From Hirsutella rhossiliensis (lineage: Eukaryota; Ascomycota; Sordariomycetes; Hypocreales; Ophiocordycipitaceae), in contig NW_025408671.1 in NCBI RefSeq assembly GCF_020360975.1, positions 6,076,001 through 6,140,000 of the forward strand: a stretch of DNA of 64,000 nucleotides. The letters are read 5' to 3'. The notes under the pieces are model-generated. The model did no database searches and had not been told where the DNA came from. It saw nothing but the letters and a program-made list of their open reading frames with translations. Positions 1 to 13,190 of this stretch are shown here, piece by piece; the first letter of the stretch is position 1, and each line of letters opens with the position of its first letter. The position numbers and the translations under genes were made by a program.

Positions 1-1038
1 TAACTTTCGTAATAGATAACCTTTTTAATAGTAATAATAGTATATATAAAAGATCCTTCCTTCCGCCCTTCCTAGCACGGTCTATAGTAGCTAACGTAGT
101 AGGTACCTTTAAGTAGTCTTAATAAAAGTATAAAAAATCCCTCTTTTTTTAAAATACCTAAAATAAATAAGATAAGAGTAGTAATCTTTAGTATTCTCCT
201 CCTAAGTATAGGTATTTACTTAGTTAAAGCTAGCTAGATATAAAAGTCGCTAGGGGAAAAAAGGGTATAATTTTTAAATAATTTTCCTAAGTATTTCTTT
301 AGGGACTTTTTCCCCCTTTTCCTTTAAGATTTCTTTCCTTTACCTTCCTCGTTAGCTTCTTCTTTCCCTTACTTATAAGGATCTCTCTTCCTTCTATTAC
401 TATTTCTTACCGTTAGTCTTTAGTTAGCCTATTAGCCCGTTACTTAGTCTATTCCTTAGTCTCTCGTTAGCCTATTCCTTAGCCCGTTACTTAGTTTATC
501 TCTTAGTCTTATATTAGGCTATTTCTTACCTACTTAGCTACTTAGCTACTTATCTATTTCTTTATTCCTTAGCTATTACCTACCTACTTACTTACTTAGT
601 AGACGGTAGCGTCTATTCTTTATTATAGAGGAGTTTAACGGGGGCATCTATACCCTAAGGAATATATATAGCCTACGTAGTAGAGTCTTTAGTAGGGTCC
701 TTAGTAGAGTCTCTAGCTAGCCCTCTTCTTAATTAGATAATCCCTTAGCCCTTATTCGTTTAAGGAAGAAGGAGGGAAAATTCGGTCTATAAAAGAGGTC
801 TCTTTTCCTCCTTAGCTAGTAGATAGCATCTTCTTTTATTATCTTCTTCCTATTATCTTCTTTTATATCCTCTTCTACTAATATACCTTTTTAGCCCTCT
901 TTACCTTTGCCTTGCCCTACCTAGTACTTTCTCTTTTCCTTTATTCCCCTTAGACCCCCTCGTCCTTTAGTATCTAGCTACTATTATTGCCGTTTATATA
1001 GGTATATCTTTAGGTATATACTATAGCTACCGTTAAAG
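1..1038. other. AT-rich RIP-mutated sequence, unidentified
   Basis: No gene is visible. The sequence has the same TpA-rich, CpA/TpG-poor character as the recognisable transposon relics. Around 420-620 it becomes pyrimidine-rich low complexity, with irregular repeats of short units such as ttagcctattcc and acttagctacttagc. It is probably an old repeat, but I could not match it to any other part of the window. Confidence 0.5.
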
Positions 1039-1446
1039 TATATAATAAGTTACGCCCTTATTTAAATAGCTAGCTAGCTAATAAGTATAGAGCTAGGTTC
1101 TAGCTACCTAGGCTAATAAGCGCGGGGATAGTAAGGCTAGTAAGGCTAGCACGATTAATAGGAAAGGGTAAGGTAGAGCTAGCGGTATAAGGAGCCTAGG
1201 GCCTAATTATATAAAAGCTATTAATAAGGTAGCGCCGCGCCGCGCTTAAGGGAGGGTATTATATAAGAGTCTTTAACTATTATAAGTTATAGGCTTAGGC
1301 TATAGCCTAAGCTATATAGTTATATATAAAGGGCCGGATCCTATATATATATATATATAGGCTAGCTATATATAAAAGAGCTCTATATAGCTTATTAATA
1401 TTATCTTATAGATAGTACCTATATATATACCTTTACTTACTCTATA
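1039..1446. repeat. R1 repeat, copy A (LTR-like)
   Basis: This stretch of about 408 bp is nearly collinear with 62424-62819 at the other end of the window. Both copies start tatataata, and TA is what RIP would make from TG. They run through a shared GC-rich core (gcgccgcgccgcgcttaag) and end in cttact(c/t)tata. The shape suggests a solo LTR or the remnant of a short LTR element. No matching 5-bp flanks were found. A LINE fragment follows directly. Confidence 0.6.
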
Positions 1447-2810
1447 ATACTCTTTTACCTTCTTAAAGGCTTAGTAGCTATTATAGGACTTAATTATAAC
1501 TTAGAAAGAAGGAAAGCTAGCTAGGAGCCCTTATAAGCCTTAGAGCCTAAGGCCTTTATTATAATAATAAAGGCCCTTAAGCCCTTAGCTAAGAAGTAGT
1601 ACTAATGCCTCTTAGCTAGCCTAGCTAGCTTAAAAGACTTTAGGCTATAGCCCTTAGCCTTTTATACTAATAGCTTTAAGGGGTGCCTTAAGGGGTCCCT
1701 TATAGAGACTAACGCTTACTCCTTCTATAAAATAGGCCTAGAAAATAAGCCTATTAAAGCGTACTATAAGAACCTAGGACCCTTAATTAAAGTAGCTAAC
1801 GTAGAGCTATTTATAATACTAAGGGTCTTAGAGGACCTAGCTAAGAGGCCTTAATCCTTAAGGCCTAGCCCCCTTAACCCCCTTATAAAGGCCTATATCT
1901 TTATAGATAGCTAAGCCGCTATAAAGAAAGTAATAAGCTTCTTAGACCTAGCTATATATAATAAAAGGCTCTTAATAAGCTTAGAAGCCTTTTATAACGT
2001 ATAGCTATACTAGTACCTTAGTTACCTAAGGATCTTTAGTAATAAGCTAGCCGACTAGCTAGCTAAGAAAGGCTTAAAGGCCCTTACTTAAGGGACCCCT
2101 TTAGTCTTTATTAGCTACTTATAAAGAAAGGTCTAGTAAGCTATTAAAGACTATTAAAAGGGCCTCGTAGCTACTTAGGTAGCTAAAGGCCCTAAGGCTA
2201 AGGGCCTAGGTAAGTATTCTATACGTTTATTTAAAAGACCCCCCTACCTAGCTATTAGCTTAGAGAAGAACCTTATAGGGAGGCCTAGGCCGACCCTCTC
2301 GGCCTTTTACTAGCTTCTCTTTAAGGCTAGCTTCCTATTTTCCATCTTAAAAAAGACTAAGAAAGTAGACCGGGACGACTACCGCTATAGCTAAGGAAGG
2401 TATATAGCTAGGCATCTTATCCTAAGGTACCTAAACTATAGGAGGGAAAGAGAGGTCTTTTACTAGACCTCTAAGAGATAGAAGGGGGCCCTTAGCCTAC
2501 TTTTTCTCTATAGCTTTAAGGAAGGAAGGGAAGCCCTTCTAACCTTCTTAGCTAAAATAGATATAGGAACGGCTAAGTAGCTTAAAAAGGAGTACCCTAG
2601 GGGCCCTAGGGCCCTTAAGGGGGAAAAACACCGCGCGGGAGGAACTAAACTAACCTTTCCTTTATCTTTGCCTTTATAGCTACCCTTTCCCTAATTAGTT
2701 ATAAGCCCCCGGGCTCTATAGCTAGCTAGGACCGCTTATAGGGGCCTAAGCCCCTATTAGCCTCGCCATGGCCCTAGAGGCTGCATGCGAGTAATAATAT
2801 TAAAAAAAAA
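1447..2810 (+). mobile_element. LINE A: 5'-truncated Tad-type LINE 3' end with RNase H
   Basis: This is the RIP-mutated 3' end of a non-LTR retrotransposon, collinear with LINE B (35186-37290). Read through its TAG/TAA stops, the + strand shows an RNase H start AFYTNGFKG near 1660 (from AFYTDGSKG), then IFIDS near 1900, then a C-terminal segment with RHLILR near 2410. It ends in a run of nine A at 2802-2810. The last 50 bp keep CATG and TGCATG where LINE B has TATA, so mutation fades towards the gene island. No target-site duplication was found. The 5' boundary abuts R1 copy A. Confidence 0.8.
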
Positions 2811-4787
2811 GGCCCATGCTAGAAATACTAAGTCTTATACGTAATTATATATCCGTCTGCAGCGCATAGACTCTTATAAAGACGATAAAATACCCGCTGC
2901 GGCGTGTCGCGAGCCCACCACAATGGCAGGGAGCGGAGGGACATAAGGTCATGGACCTGGCAGCTAATGTCGTCGGGGGCGGCCATAATATCCTGCGGCG
3001 GCGGCGGGAGGACGGCTGGGAAGTAGCAGCTGGGAAACGGCCAGAGGGGACGCAAGACGAAGAGGCAAGGGTTCAGGCGCTCGGCGGAGCGAGCATAATA
3101 GAACGAATTGCGAAGGCCGAGGCCCGTCTTGGTAGGTAGGAGGCGGCGCCTTAACTTGTTGTGAGGCCAGCGGTATTTGAGGGGCAGGTAGCGGAAGTTC
3201 TAGAAATAGGGGAGTAATTCTCTCGGCTGTTCCATTGCTTGCGAATTAATGGAGCTTTACTGGAGCCTCAATGCCCAAGGCTGAGAGAGGTAGGCAATTT
3301 GCTGCCTTGTTCCTCCAGCCTGACAGTTGCAGAATTGACATGATTTCTTGGGTCGCGGGCAGCATTCTCGCTCCCTTTCAGCTTCTGGTTGCCATGCGCA
3401 AGAGGGCATCGAACCTGACGGCCATGGCAGGCGTCCAATATGCACGTCAACCTGGAGATGGCATTTGGCGGAATTGGGAGAATGGCTTCATGGGGTCGGA
3501 TGCAGGAAGCGCCCCGTCAGACGCCTGCCGACATTGGATCTCCTCATATAGTACAGTGGCGTCCTTCCGCGCCTAATGGCTGGCTTCCACCGAATTTATC
3601 AATATATATATGTATGTAAGTTCAGTCAGAGGCACCATGTATGACTCACTAAGCCTACTCTAGAGATGTCAACAGTATGCTCGTTGGCTTTCTCACTGCC
3701 ATTGTGGCATGACGACGGACCGGAAGGCGGGCGCTCGCTAATAGGCTCGGAGTTGACACCCTCATAACGGCTACGGCATCTTCCCGTAATGCAGTTGGCA
3801 TCCCAGGCGCATGCGGGATGAGCGGCGTCGGCATAACCCGGATTTCTAAGTGAAGCAACCAATACCATACACGGATAGCGACTCGCTGGCGGTGTGGGAC
3901 GACAAATCTAGGACTCAAGTGGCACAACGGACGCGCCTCTGTTTACGAAGCAGCAAGAGGTCGGGCAGTGTACTTGCCATTCGTCCATCCTAGGTGGTGC
4001 ACCATAACGAAGGAGGTGTGTTGGTCGTACATCGGGACGCACTCTGGCTCAGGGATTGGCAAAGAAATAGCTCGCTCGCTATGTGTCTGCCATGGCTACG
4101 CAGCCGGCATTATTTATGCGAGGCGACAAGACCCGGATACATGTGTTACATTACATTTCATGCGAGAACTTATTGGTTTAAATCGGTAGCAGCTGAGCTA
4201 GAGAAGGGAGGGGGGGGGGGACAGTTGCGCGAACACGAGTGTATCTATCTTGTCTTCTCTCCATCGTCGTCCTAGAATTGCACAGGCTTTGCATCTGTCA
4301 ATATCCAGTTCCAGTTGCTCCAGTCTTCCAGCAAGGCACGCGATTGAAGGATTCATGGTGGCCTTCAAGCAGGCCTGTCAACGGCGAAAACGGAGGTTCA
4401 AGTGTAGGGCAGGCTGGGCGTTGGAGTTGAAATGGGAGGACCCGCGGAGTAAATCGCATTGCATTTGCACTCACCCGGAAGCTTCCAGGCGAATGTAAGG
4501 CGACGTATTAGACATTGATGTACGCCACCACGAGCTCGTAGCTCGGCTGCAAGATAATACCAAACCCCGCACCATCAATGCATCTGAACCACGACCAACA
4601 GACCAACTACATTGTTCCGATACATAAGTTCCGAGACCGCATATGCGGCCTGAAGCCGGCCGTTAAGAGCTCATCGGTCACCATGTTCAGCCTCTCTTGA
4701 TTTCGCCCCTTGGCCTCTGTCTTGGTCAATCCTGTCCAACTCCCAACTCGACATAACGACGAAATTGCAATTCTGTATCCATTTACA
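2811..4787. other. Normal-composition sequence, no gene recognised
   Basis: GC-balanced sequence separates LINE A from the coiled-coil gene. Several short ORFs exist, the longest starting with ATG at 3271 (101 codons). None has a recognisable domain, a convincing codon pattern or an intron structure, so none is called. A G-rich run lies near 4207-4220 and a short AT repeat near 3600. The last few hundred bases should include the promoter and 5' leader of the gene starting at 4788. Confidence 0.45.
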
Positions 4788-6405
4788 ATGTCGTCAATGG
4801 TCAGCCAGAATACACAAAAAGAGAAAGAACCGGCCGCTGAATTGGGTAAAGAAGCCATGGAAGACCCCATCGATGGGCTGTTCACCATGCTCCGCACATG
4901 TGGCTCTTCTGAAGGCTTTAAGAAGCTCCAGAATATGCGCCAGGACCTGATTGCTTCCCAAAAGGAGCTTGAAAAGCTCGATGCTGCCTACAATACGAAC
5001 CTTGGTGCTCTGGCAAAGAAGGAAGCCCAACTGCAGGCGGAGAGGAGTCGGCATGAGCGAGACGTAGCCGCCGAGAAGGAGCGGGTCATACAGGCTGTAG
5101 AGAGCAAGGAAAGAACTGACGACAAGCTGAAGGACGAAAAGCAGAAGTTAGCGAGCAAGGGAGCTCAGCTGAAAGAGCAGGAACAGCGACTCCAGAACCT
5201 GATCACTCAGTTGAAAGGCAAAGACAATCGTATCCAGACCCTCGAGAACGTCGAAAAGGAGAGAGACAGGCTGAGCCGTGAGTTGGCTTCGACAAGGCAG
5301 GATCTCAGCACCAAGACCGGCGAGATTACCAACGCTCTGGACAGCCTGGCTACTGTTCAGTCTTTTGTCGTGAGGCTCGAGGGCCTCCAGCCACAGAGAG
5401 ACCGGATGTAAGTATCATCAAGACACGCACCAGCGAGGCACATTTACGTGCCGTTGCTCATACTTTTTGCATAGCTGCGAAGCGCTTGGGGCCATGTTCA
5501 ACGATGCCTACAGTTTCTTGGATGAGTCCTTCGGCCCAGATCTAGACAACAGCTGTCTCGTGGATTCCACGATTTGGGAAAGTGTCAGGAACCATCCATC
5601 GATTCAGCATGCAGTTCCACTTCCGTCCTCCAACTCTCCAGCCGCCAAAGAAATGAGAGTTGCTGCCGCCCTCATTGTATACGGCAGGGCACTCGCTAAG
5701 CATGTATGGAGACCAACCTACATGACTCGCGAGACTGAACTCGATAAAGCTCTGAACGCGCTGGGAGCCCAAGACCCTCTTCATGAAGCTTATGTCCGCG
5801 CTGTCATGCTCAAGATTCTTCCAGAGAGACAGGCGCAATGCAGGCAATCATGTATCAAGCACGCTGTTGCAGATGTGGTGGACGCCCTGGGGAGCTTGGT
5901 CCCGAACGAGTACCAAGAATTGTTCCAATCCCGCCTCAAGGTAGTTTCTGATAAGATATGCAGCAACTGGGTGCTAGTACAGAAGCTGGAGGAGAAGGTG
6001 AAGCCCAGTTTTTCCTTCAACTATTTCGAAGAATGGCAGCCGCTCCCGGCTTCACCAGTTCCAGACACCCCAGAGCACTCCGCCTCACCAGTACCACCGC
6101 CAAAGATCCACGGGCGCCAGCGAAAGCAGGATTCGGCCGGCCAGAAGACACTGGCAGGCGATGGAGCCGCCCGGGTTATATGGCCAACGTTCCTCTACAC
6201 GAGCTCTCAGCATGTGGGTGAAGCACTCCTCCATCATGGGTATACCACAACACATGCGCAAATGGTGGATGCGGAGGAAGAGGTCTCTCGGAGGGCTGCC
6301 CGCAGGACCTCGAGGCAGAACGAACCCGCAGCTTCAGGAAAGAAGAGGCGCGATTCGGGCATTTTTTTATCCCATGGACCTTTAAATGGCTCAAGCGTCA
6401 AATGA
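4788..6405 (+). CDS. Coiled-coil protein of unknown function, two exons
   Basis: I do not recognise this gene. The start chosen is ATG 4788, in a good context (acaATGtc). Exon 1 is 4788-5407, a 67-bp GT-AG intron (gtaagt...catag) is 5408-5474, and exon 2 is 5475-6405. Splicing joins AT+C to give Ile and keeps the frame, for 516 residues. Residues about 50-195 are a long Glu/Lys/Gln/Arg-rich heptad region that predicts a coiled coil. The middle part is a mostly helical alpha domain rich in Leu/Ala with several Cys. The last 100 residues or so are Pro/Ser-rich, then basic (SGKKRRD), and may include a nuclear localisation signal. This is the only long gene in the island with no internal stop. 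It could be a structural or scaffold protein, but nothing proves that. Confidence 0.75.
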
Positions 6406-7072
6406 GTCGCTCTAGCTCTAGCAATCACTCAAGGAGGACTACGTAGTAATGAACATCACGATTTGATTTGCTAACACAGCACGTATCTCGTCATTAAGTG
6501 TTTTATTGCCTGCTCCCTGGTCATGGACCCCAATGATGGAACTCGACTGCAAACTCCCCTCTCGCCGCCTTGACGATGAACATTCTCAGCGGAATACCAC
6601 GTCCTCGTCAATATACGTTAAATCTTCGGGACGGATAGCCCTCTGCTCCACTTCGGCTCTATGGCTAGATGTGTTAAAGATTGAGACCGCAAAGACTTTT
6701 GTTGAATTCTGTACACTTTTGCCCGTTAGCGAGACGGTCGAAACCAAGCACTATCGATCCATCACAGAGAATCTGGGCTTTCCGGCTCTATGGTACGAGA
6801 TTACTAGCAACCACCCTATTTCAAACTCGCCTCGAAGATGGGATTTTAGAGAAAGGCTTAGCAAGCACGAACTTGGTAGCGAATAGAATCTTAGGATCAC
6901 CCAAGCTGGCTCGTTAATGTCTCTATTCGTCTCCCGGACAGTGCAGAGTGGCTATCAGATTAAAACATTCACGTTGTCAACAGCGGCGCCGCTACATACA
7001 AATTCATGAACCCCTTTTTCAACCTCTCTGGAACCCCCGCAATATCCTTGAGCCCACTTGCCCCATCCAACT
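6406..7072. other. Intergenic region between convergent genes
   Basis: This region holds the 3' flanks of the coiled-coil gene (+) and of the DUF6603-like gene (-), which point towards each other. Short ORFs at 6506-6917 have no recognisable content. Remnants of the DUF6603 C-terminus may extend from 7073 down to about 6990, because the minus strand there still reads like protein beyond a TGA. Confidence 0.4.
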
Positions 7073-10000
7073 TCAAGCTTTCTGCCAAAGTCCTACAAAC
7101 CCCTTTTGCCCAGCGTCGTCCGTTCCCAGAGCCGGGTTGGTCCACATGTTGTACACGGCATTGTATTGCTTCTGGACGTCGGCACCCGAGAATGGCTTAG
7201 CAGGAGCCCAGGCGGCGTCGGCGTCGACCATGGTAGGGAAACGCCGCTTGGCGAAGAGGCGCTGCAGGTCCGCGTCGGCAACCTTGAATGCTGGGAAGGG
7301 GTCAGGTGACACGGTCGGCTTTGGCGAGGTGAATTTTACGCCCATCATGAGGGGCATGGCGCCATTGTCGTTTTTGAGAAGGTCACCGATATTTTTGTCG
7401 CTGTTGCGGGGATCGGTGCTTGGGTCATCTGCGGCGTGTCAGGCCAAATTGACCAAGGGGTAAAATTCATTGGCAGACTCATCGGCAATCTTACACTTTG
7501 ACCACAGGCCTCGCGGCACGCTCTTCAGATACTTGTCAAACTGCCATCCCTCATCCGCGTTGCTCGCGTTATCCTGCTTAACCTGTATCACGAGAGTTGA
7601 TGTCATGGGACTCGTGAGCCTCATGGGCTTGCTGAAAACGTCAAGTCCCTTGGACGCGTCACCGTACGTGATGGCGGGGTCCTTGTTCGCATCTGTCTCG
7701 ACAACGTTGATGGCCATCTTGCACTCGACGACGAAGCTGAAAGTGCCGGCACGCACGATTCAAGGCTCGTTCTGCTCCCGCTCCGGCTTGTCGAATGGGT
7801 TCATTAGTCCGGATTGGGCGAGGAAGTTGTGCCCTTCGTTCTTTGGCCGCGAGAGGGCAGCCTTAAGCTCCTTCTCTTGGCCCTCCTTTTCATTGCCCAC
7901 GGCGAGAAGCGCCTTGTCCGCCGACGCCATTGAGGCCGGCGATGACGTGTGCAGGACAAGGAGGTAGAACTGGGACAGAGTGACCCTATTGTCGTGTTGC
8001 AAGTAATCGCCAAAGTTGATGTCAAAGGCGGCGATCCAGAAGTCGACATGGACACGGCCAACCACCGGCGGTCCCCAAAGGTAAAGCTCGGCCCCGATCT
8101 CGACCGAGATGCGGATGTGGATGAACCAAATATCGATGCTGAAGCCCACTCCAACAGAGAGCCCTGCCTGCATATCGAAGTGGAGGGGCTTGTAGTTGAT
8201 GAGGAAGTCGGCAAAGGCATCGAACCAGGCCGAAATGGGCCCTGCACTAAATGAGGCATGCAGACGGCCGCCGGCCATGCAGGCTTTAGGCGTGATGGCA
8301 AAGTAAGCCTGGCCCGAGATTATGAGGCCGCCCCCTAAACTCCAGCTGATGCTCAGACGAGGTGGATTTGGGTATCCCACGGGCACACGATACGCTTGAT
8401 GATAGCCGCCGAGGGTAAAGACGAACTGGCCGACGTTTGACTGGTCTGCGTGAGGCGCATCAAACCAATAGTAGAGAGCGAAGGTGGCAGTCCTGGCTGA
8501 GGATAAAGGAGCGTGGAGAGAGCTGAGTCTCGATCTTGAGCGTGCCATAGTCGAAATCAACAATGGCCGAGGTGCCCATCTCGACGTGCGCAAGCTTGAT
8601 GGGCGAATCGGCAGTCGGGATACCGCCAAGCGCGACTGCGAAGAGACCCAGATTGACGGCAGCGCCAAACTGTCTGTACCACTGAAACGGCATCGACGCT
8701 CAGTATCTGGAAGGCCTTGATCCGCATGCCCAAGGCGGCCCAGTACACCTTGTCGAGCGGCTGGAACCACCCGCCCGGCCTTGGGTCGACCAGCTTCTCC
8801 AGCACTTGCAACGCATTGTCGTTGCCGCTGAGCCCCAGGCTGGCGATGAAGGGGAACTGGTAGACTTCGTCGATCGTCGGCACGCGCCGGTGCTGTTGTA
8901 GCCGAAGCCGCCGCAAACCGCCGCAATCTCGGCAAACTGAAGCGTGACGAGGGGTCCGGTGAGCTTTGCAAAGACGAAGACGGTTCGGAGCTCGCCTCTG
9001 CTGCCGGCGGGCGTCATTATGCCGTAGAATCCCGCAGCCTGGAACTCATACGGCCTCCAGCCAAAATTCAAGCCGTCGGCAAAGTAATCTAGAGTGCCGT
9101 CACTGCCATGGCGAATGATGCTTGCAATAGACATTGGCGGCTTGTCAAAGGACGCTGCAAGGCCCTCGAGATTTGGCGTGATTCTGGGGAAATCGTGGAG
9201 CGTATCGAACTCGGCCGTGAGGCTGAATCAAAGAAGTGAGGAGCCAATAGGGCCGAGCTGGAATATAGCATCAAACATAATGGCCAGTTTCTTGTCTTTG
9301 TACTTGAACCCGACGCTGCTGATGGACAGGGGTCCTGCCACCTTCTTGAACGGGGCCTGAGCACTTGGCCCGCCATCGTCTGCCTCGGCCTTTCCCAGCC
9401 TCGTGAGGCCGTCGGTACCGGCTCTTGTCTTACCACGGCCTTCCCTGTCGTGCTGGTGGAAGTTTTCGGCTTCATAAAGTTGTAGTTGAGCAGACATGAC
9501 CGCTCGACGGTGGTGCTGCGGATGATGACGGCAAAGTGGCATCCGCCCGCCGCCAAAAGATCCTTGGGATTCTGCTGATCGGGTTTGATCTTGTCTCGGA
9601 CCATGATCCGGTCGGATAAGCTACTGTTGAGCTGATCGATGTCCAGGCGAGTCAGGCCTGTCAGCTGTCCAGGCGCGGCGTTGCTCCTCGGTGGATCCTG
9701 AACCCGTTGGAAATACAGCTCATCGAGAGGCTGTGTCAAAGTACCGATAAGTGGAATTTCGACTTCGATGCCTGTAAAGCCGCTGATGGCAACCTTTACC
9801 AGTCGTTTGGACGGCGCCGTAGCGGCCCATTCCGTGTTGTGGAGTTGTGCAAAGTCAATGTGTAGCTGGTTGATGTTGAACTGCGCCAGGAACTGAAACG
9901 TCTTTGTGGTGACGTTTTTGACCGTTGTCTTTCTCTTTTCAACGGCCATTTTGAACACGTCCTCTCTGTCGCCCACGAGTATCGTGTTGTACACAAAGTC

Positions 10001-12095
10001 TGGCAGCTCAATGTCCGATCCCAGAATTGCAGCCAGCACATCGCCAATTTTGGCACCTGCGTCCTTGTCCTTCGGATTGAGGGCGGCCGAGATATTGAAG
10101 CCGTCCCTATCATGTCTAAAGTTGAGGCTCAGTCGAAATGAGGCAATGAGCAGGTCGCCCTTAATTATGAACTTGCTTCCCCTGGTCTTGTCCTGGTCAG
10201 TCCCCTCGCTTACAGGCCCGTACTTGTACTCGGCAGTCAGTGTGTCGATGGCGATGGATTCGATCAAGGGCCCGACGTGATCCTTTGCGTCTTGGTCAAG
10301 GAACTCGACCAAAACGGAGGCATATAGCCCTTTGATGGAACCCTTGAGACCCCATGATTTCGTTGATGAGTCGTAGCTTAACGATCCTGTCAGAACAGCA
10401 GGCACGTCGACGTCCGAGTTCGCGCTCGGCACAACGATAGCGTTGACCACCACGTCGAGGGTGGACAGCTTGCTTTCACCCCACGCAAAGGAGGCATCCA
10501 GCACCACCTCGTCCAGACACGGCTGAGGGACAGAGCCCGGGGAGATGGGAACGGCATTGGCGGTGCACCAGATGGTGAAGGAGTTCTGCGACAGCTCGAT
10601 AAAGGCCCGCATTATCTGCGAGGGCAGCGTGTCGGGAATGTTAACCACCGTCTAAGTAGGTATCAAAGCTGCGATTTCGATTGCCTCAGCTTGAGGAGAC
10701 GCTAATGGCTGCAGAATGGTCCATTTCTCCTTGTCTGGCAGCCAGTCCAGATCCTGGGACCGATCGAAATCTGCAGTCGGCTTCATGTCAATTTCTAGGC
10801 GGGATCCTGTGGGCCCAATCGACTTTCGTGCTGGGATCACTCACCATTCCACAACTAACCTGCCAAAGTGCCGAGTCCACCTGAGAAACTATTCCGGTTA
10901 TACGAAACGAGAAAGATGACGGGGTTCTTGCTAGACCCGATACCAAGGTTGGCCGAAACCTCAATATCAAAGGCAAATGACGACAGTCTTGGCGTCGTTG
11001 GGTCCTTGAGAGCACTAAGCTCGATAGTCAACCCCCGCAAGGTAAAATCGGGAAGCACTTTAGTGTCGTTCTCCTTGTTCAGGATGCTTTTGACAATGTC
11101 CTCTAGCGTCTCATCTCCAATGAGTGAGCTAAGCCACTTGAGGATGCCAGTAAGGGGGTTTGAAGAGATAAATAGGAAGGTGAAATTGATGGTCGAAGGC
11201 GAAAACTCGACGCCGGCAACCATTGACACTTCTTGGTTATCGGCCTTGACGGAACAATTAATGCTGAAGGCGACCCGCCATGATCCAAGGGCTCATCTCC
11301 CTCCTCTGTCGTAGCCAACAGCGTCTGCTTCCTAAAGATGACGTCTGTGGCCTTAAGCGTTAAGCCTTTCAAGCAGTCGGCGAGGAGATTCTGCAGGGGA
11401 TCAAAGATGGGCATCTGGAACTGCAGGCGAATGTTGACCCGCTTGTCAGAGACAGGAACAAACCACAGGGCATTCCGCTTATTCGTTAGTGTCACTGCGA
11501 GATCAAGCATCGCGCTTGGCACGTATACACTCATGCCGGCTACGTCAGCGTATGTGAATAGGTCCTTGAGTTTCGTACCCGTGATCTCCTCGGTGTGGAC
11601 AAAGTCGAGACCGCATGTTAGCATCTCTCTATCGCCATCGATGCCAAGCGGCTGCATTCTGCTACCCGTCTCTCCGCCGACCACGGCCGGGGCACCAAAG
11701 GTGAAGAGCAGCACATCGCTGGCTGAGCTGAAGGTCAAGGACCACGGCTGCAAGAATTCAAACTCAAAGCTTTTAAAAAAATTCTGCGTCGATTTGTTAA
11801 CCTTGAGCGAGCAATTGGCCTCTGGGTCGAGTTTCTGGAACCATTTCTTGGTCTCGTCCCAGTCGTCTAGGCTGGCCGTTGGGCTCGGCGTGCCAGACAG
11901 GACAATGACATTTTGCTCGTTCAATGAGGCAACGAACTCGTCTGTCGGGCTGCCTGGGCTGATAACCTGAATGTTTTGCTCGGGATTCTTGCCTGCTGAG
12001 CCAGCATAGGTGTAGTAGGGTGTGTCATTTTGGGGTGCGCGAGACGAGCGACCAGGCCTTTCGGTGTGGCCAACGGGTCTTGATGACACGCCCAT
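7073..12095 (-). pseudogene. DUF6603-domain-like large protein, decayed
   Basis: Minus-strand gene of about 1,600 codons, start ATG at 12095 (gcaATGggc). The central and C-terminal parts fit the DUF6603 family: repeated beta-rich segments such as GPLSISSVGFKYKDKKLAI, PTIDEVYQFPF, and a Gly/Phe/aromatic stretch with YYWFDAPHADQ and VDFWIAAFDINFGD. No enzymatic residues are known to me for this family, so function is open. A 53-bp GT-AG intron fits at 10859-10807 and restores the frame into GSRLEIDMKP. The gene is broken by in-frame stops near 10649 (TAG), 9233 (TGA), 7757 (TGA) and 7439 (TGA), and by frameshifts near 11280, 9440, 8880, 8695 and 8495. Residues on either side of each break continue the same protein. 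It is divergent to the gene at 13191. Family assignment is from memory of the consensus; pseudogene status is read directly. Confidence 0.8.
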
Positions 12096-13190
12096 TGCGA
12101 GAATTTTCTCGTCGATGAGATGTCTCGCCGACGGTGCAAGTGCGGTTCGTGTGGGGGGGCTTGATCGTTGTTCAAACTCTCTGAAAATCGAAGCTGGAGC
12201 TAGGCTGGGTCGAAGTGTAAGTTTGCTGCATATGCTCGTCTTCGATATCGATGAGCAGAGCCCAAATCACTCGATCTAGTTGAGTGATATCAAGCCGCGG
12301 GCTCAGAAATTTGGCCCGGGTTCGATGCTGAGACTGACTTCAGAGAATCAAGCTGTTCCGGGAAGTGACTACATCAAAGCAAGTACCAGAACTTGCCGAA
12401 GGTGGCTTGAGCAAAGGGAATCGAGACTGGACTTGTAGCTCCCCCCCATTGGAGCTCGGATCAGGCGTAATCCGCTCCAAGGCGCCGCGTTGCCATTGAA
12501 CAGGGAGTTGCAACACCCTAGTGCAATGTGATAGATGGACACTCAAGGGTGTGAAGAGAGGTTCTCAAGCCTATATGACTTTAGCGCGAAACTGAGCAGG
12601 CTAACCTAATGCAATATGCATGCTTCGCTGTCTCGTATGTCCTTACTGTTGAGGACCTCCATCTCGACTCTCCTTCCGTAAGGGTGCTATCAACTAGAAG
12701 TCACATCCTTCAGCCGAATATACATACAGTCTATGCTTGTCCGACTTTCTCGCATCGACCGACAGCTCATATGTTGTGCAACGGCGAGGATATATTGAGC
12801 TGAATATCTGCCTGCAGCATGTGTTACAACCCCCAGAGATTGCGACCGCGGCACAACCTGCCGTAGAACGAGAGAGGAGACGATATCGACTGGGGGTGAG
12901 TCGGAGGAGACGGGAAAGGCATGGACATCCCGAATGAAGCCTCATCTGCGTGCCAGGAGTTCGTGTCCGTCTACATGTAGGAAAGCCCAGATGTTGTTAC
13001 TGATGCCCATGAGAGTCTTGGCCTGCCGAAACGTGCTGATTCATAGTCTATAAACCATTGCGACAGGCTTTGTTGAGCAATAGCCGGCTCACCTGGAGAG
13101 AAGTCGTGTGGTGCACTCTCGTGATCGTGATACTGGTGATACCCATCACATACACGTACTCATCAAACATACTTCCTCCAGGCAGCAGCA
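12096..13190. promoter_or_regulatory. Divergent intergenic region between the two large genes
   Basis: The region of 1.1 kb separates the start codons of the minus-strand DUF6603-like gene and the plus-strand partner. It must hold both promoters if the genes were ever expressed. I see no clear TATA box or strong inverted repeat. Short ORFs inside it lack recognisable content. Confidence 0.4.

Noticed and set aside
425..620. Possible minisatellite of ttagcctattcc-like units
   Set aside because: The units are irregular and merge into pyrimidine-rich low complexity; no stable period could be defined.
3271..3576. 101-codon ORF with an ATG
   Set aside because: No domain, no intron support and an overlapping ORF of similar size in another frame; a gene cannot be supported.
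7470..7967. 165-codon plus-strand ORF
   Set aside because: It is the antisense shadow of the DUF6603-like gene, which has recognisable protein on the other strand.
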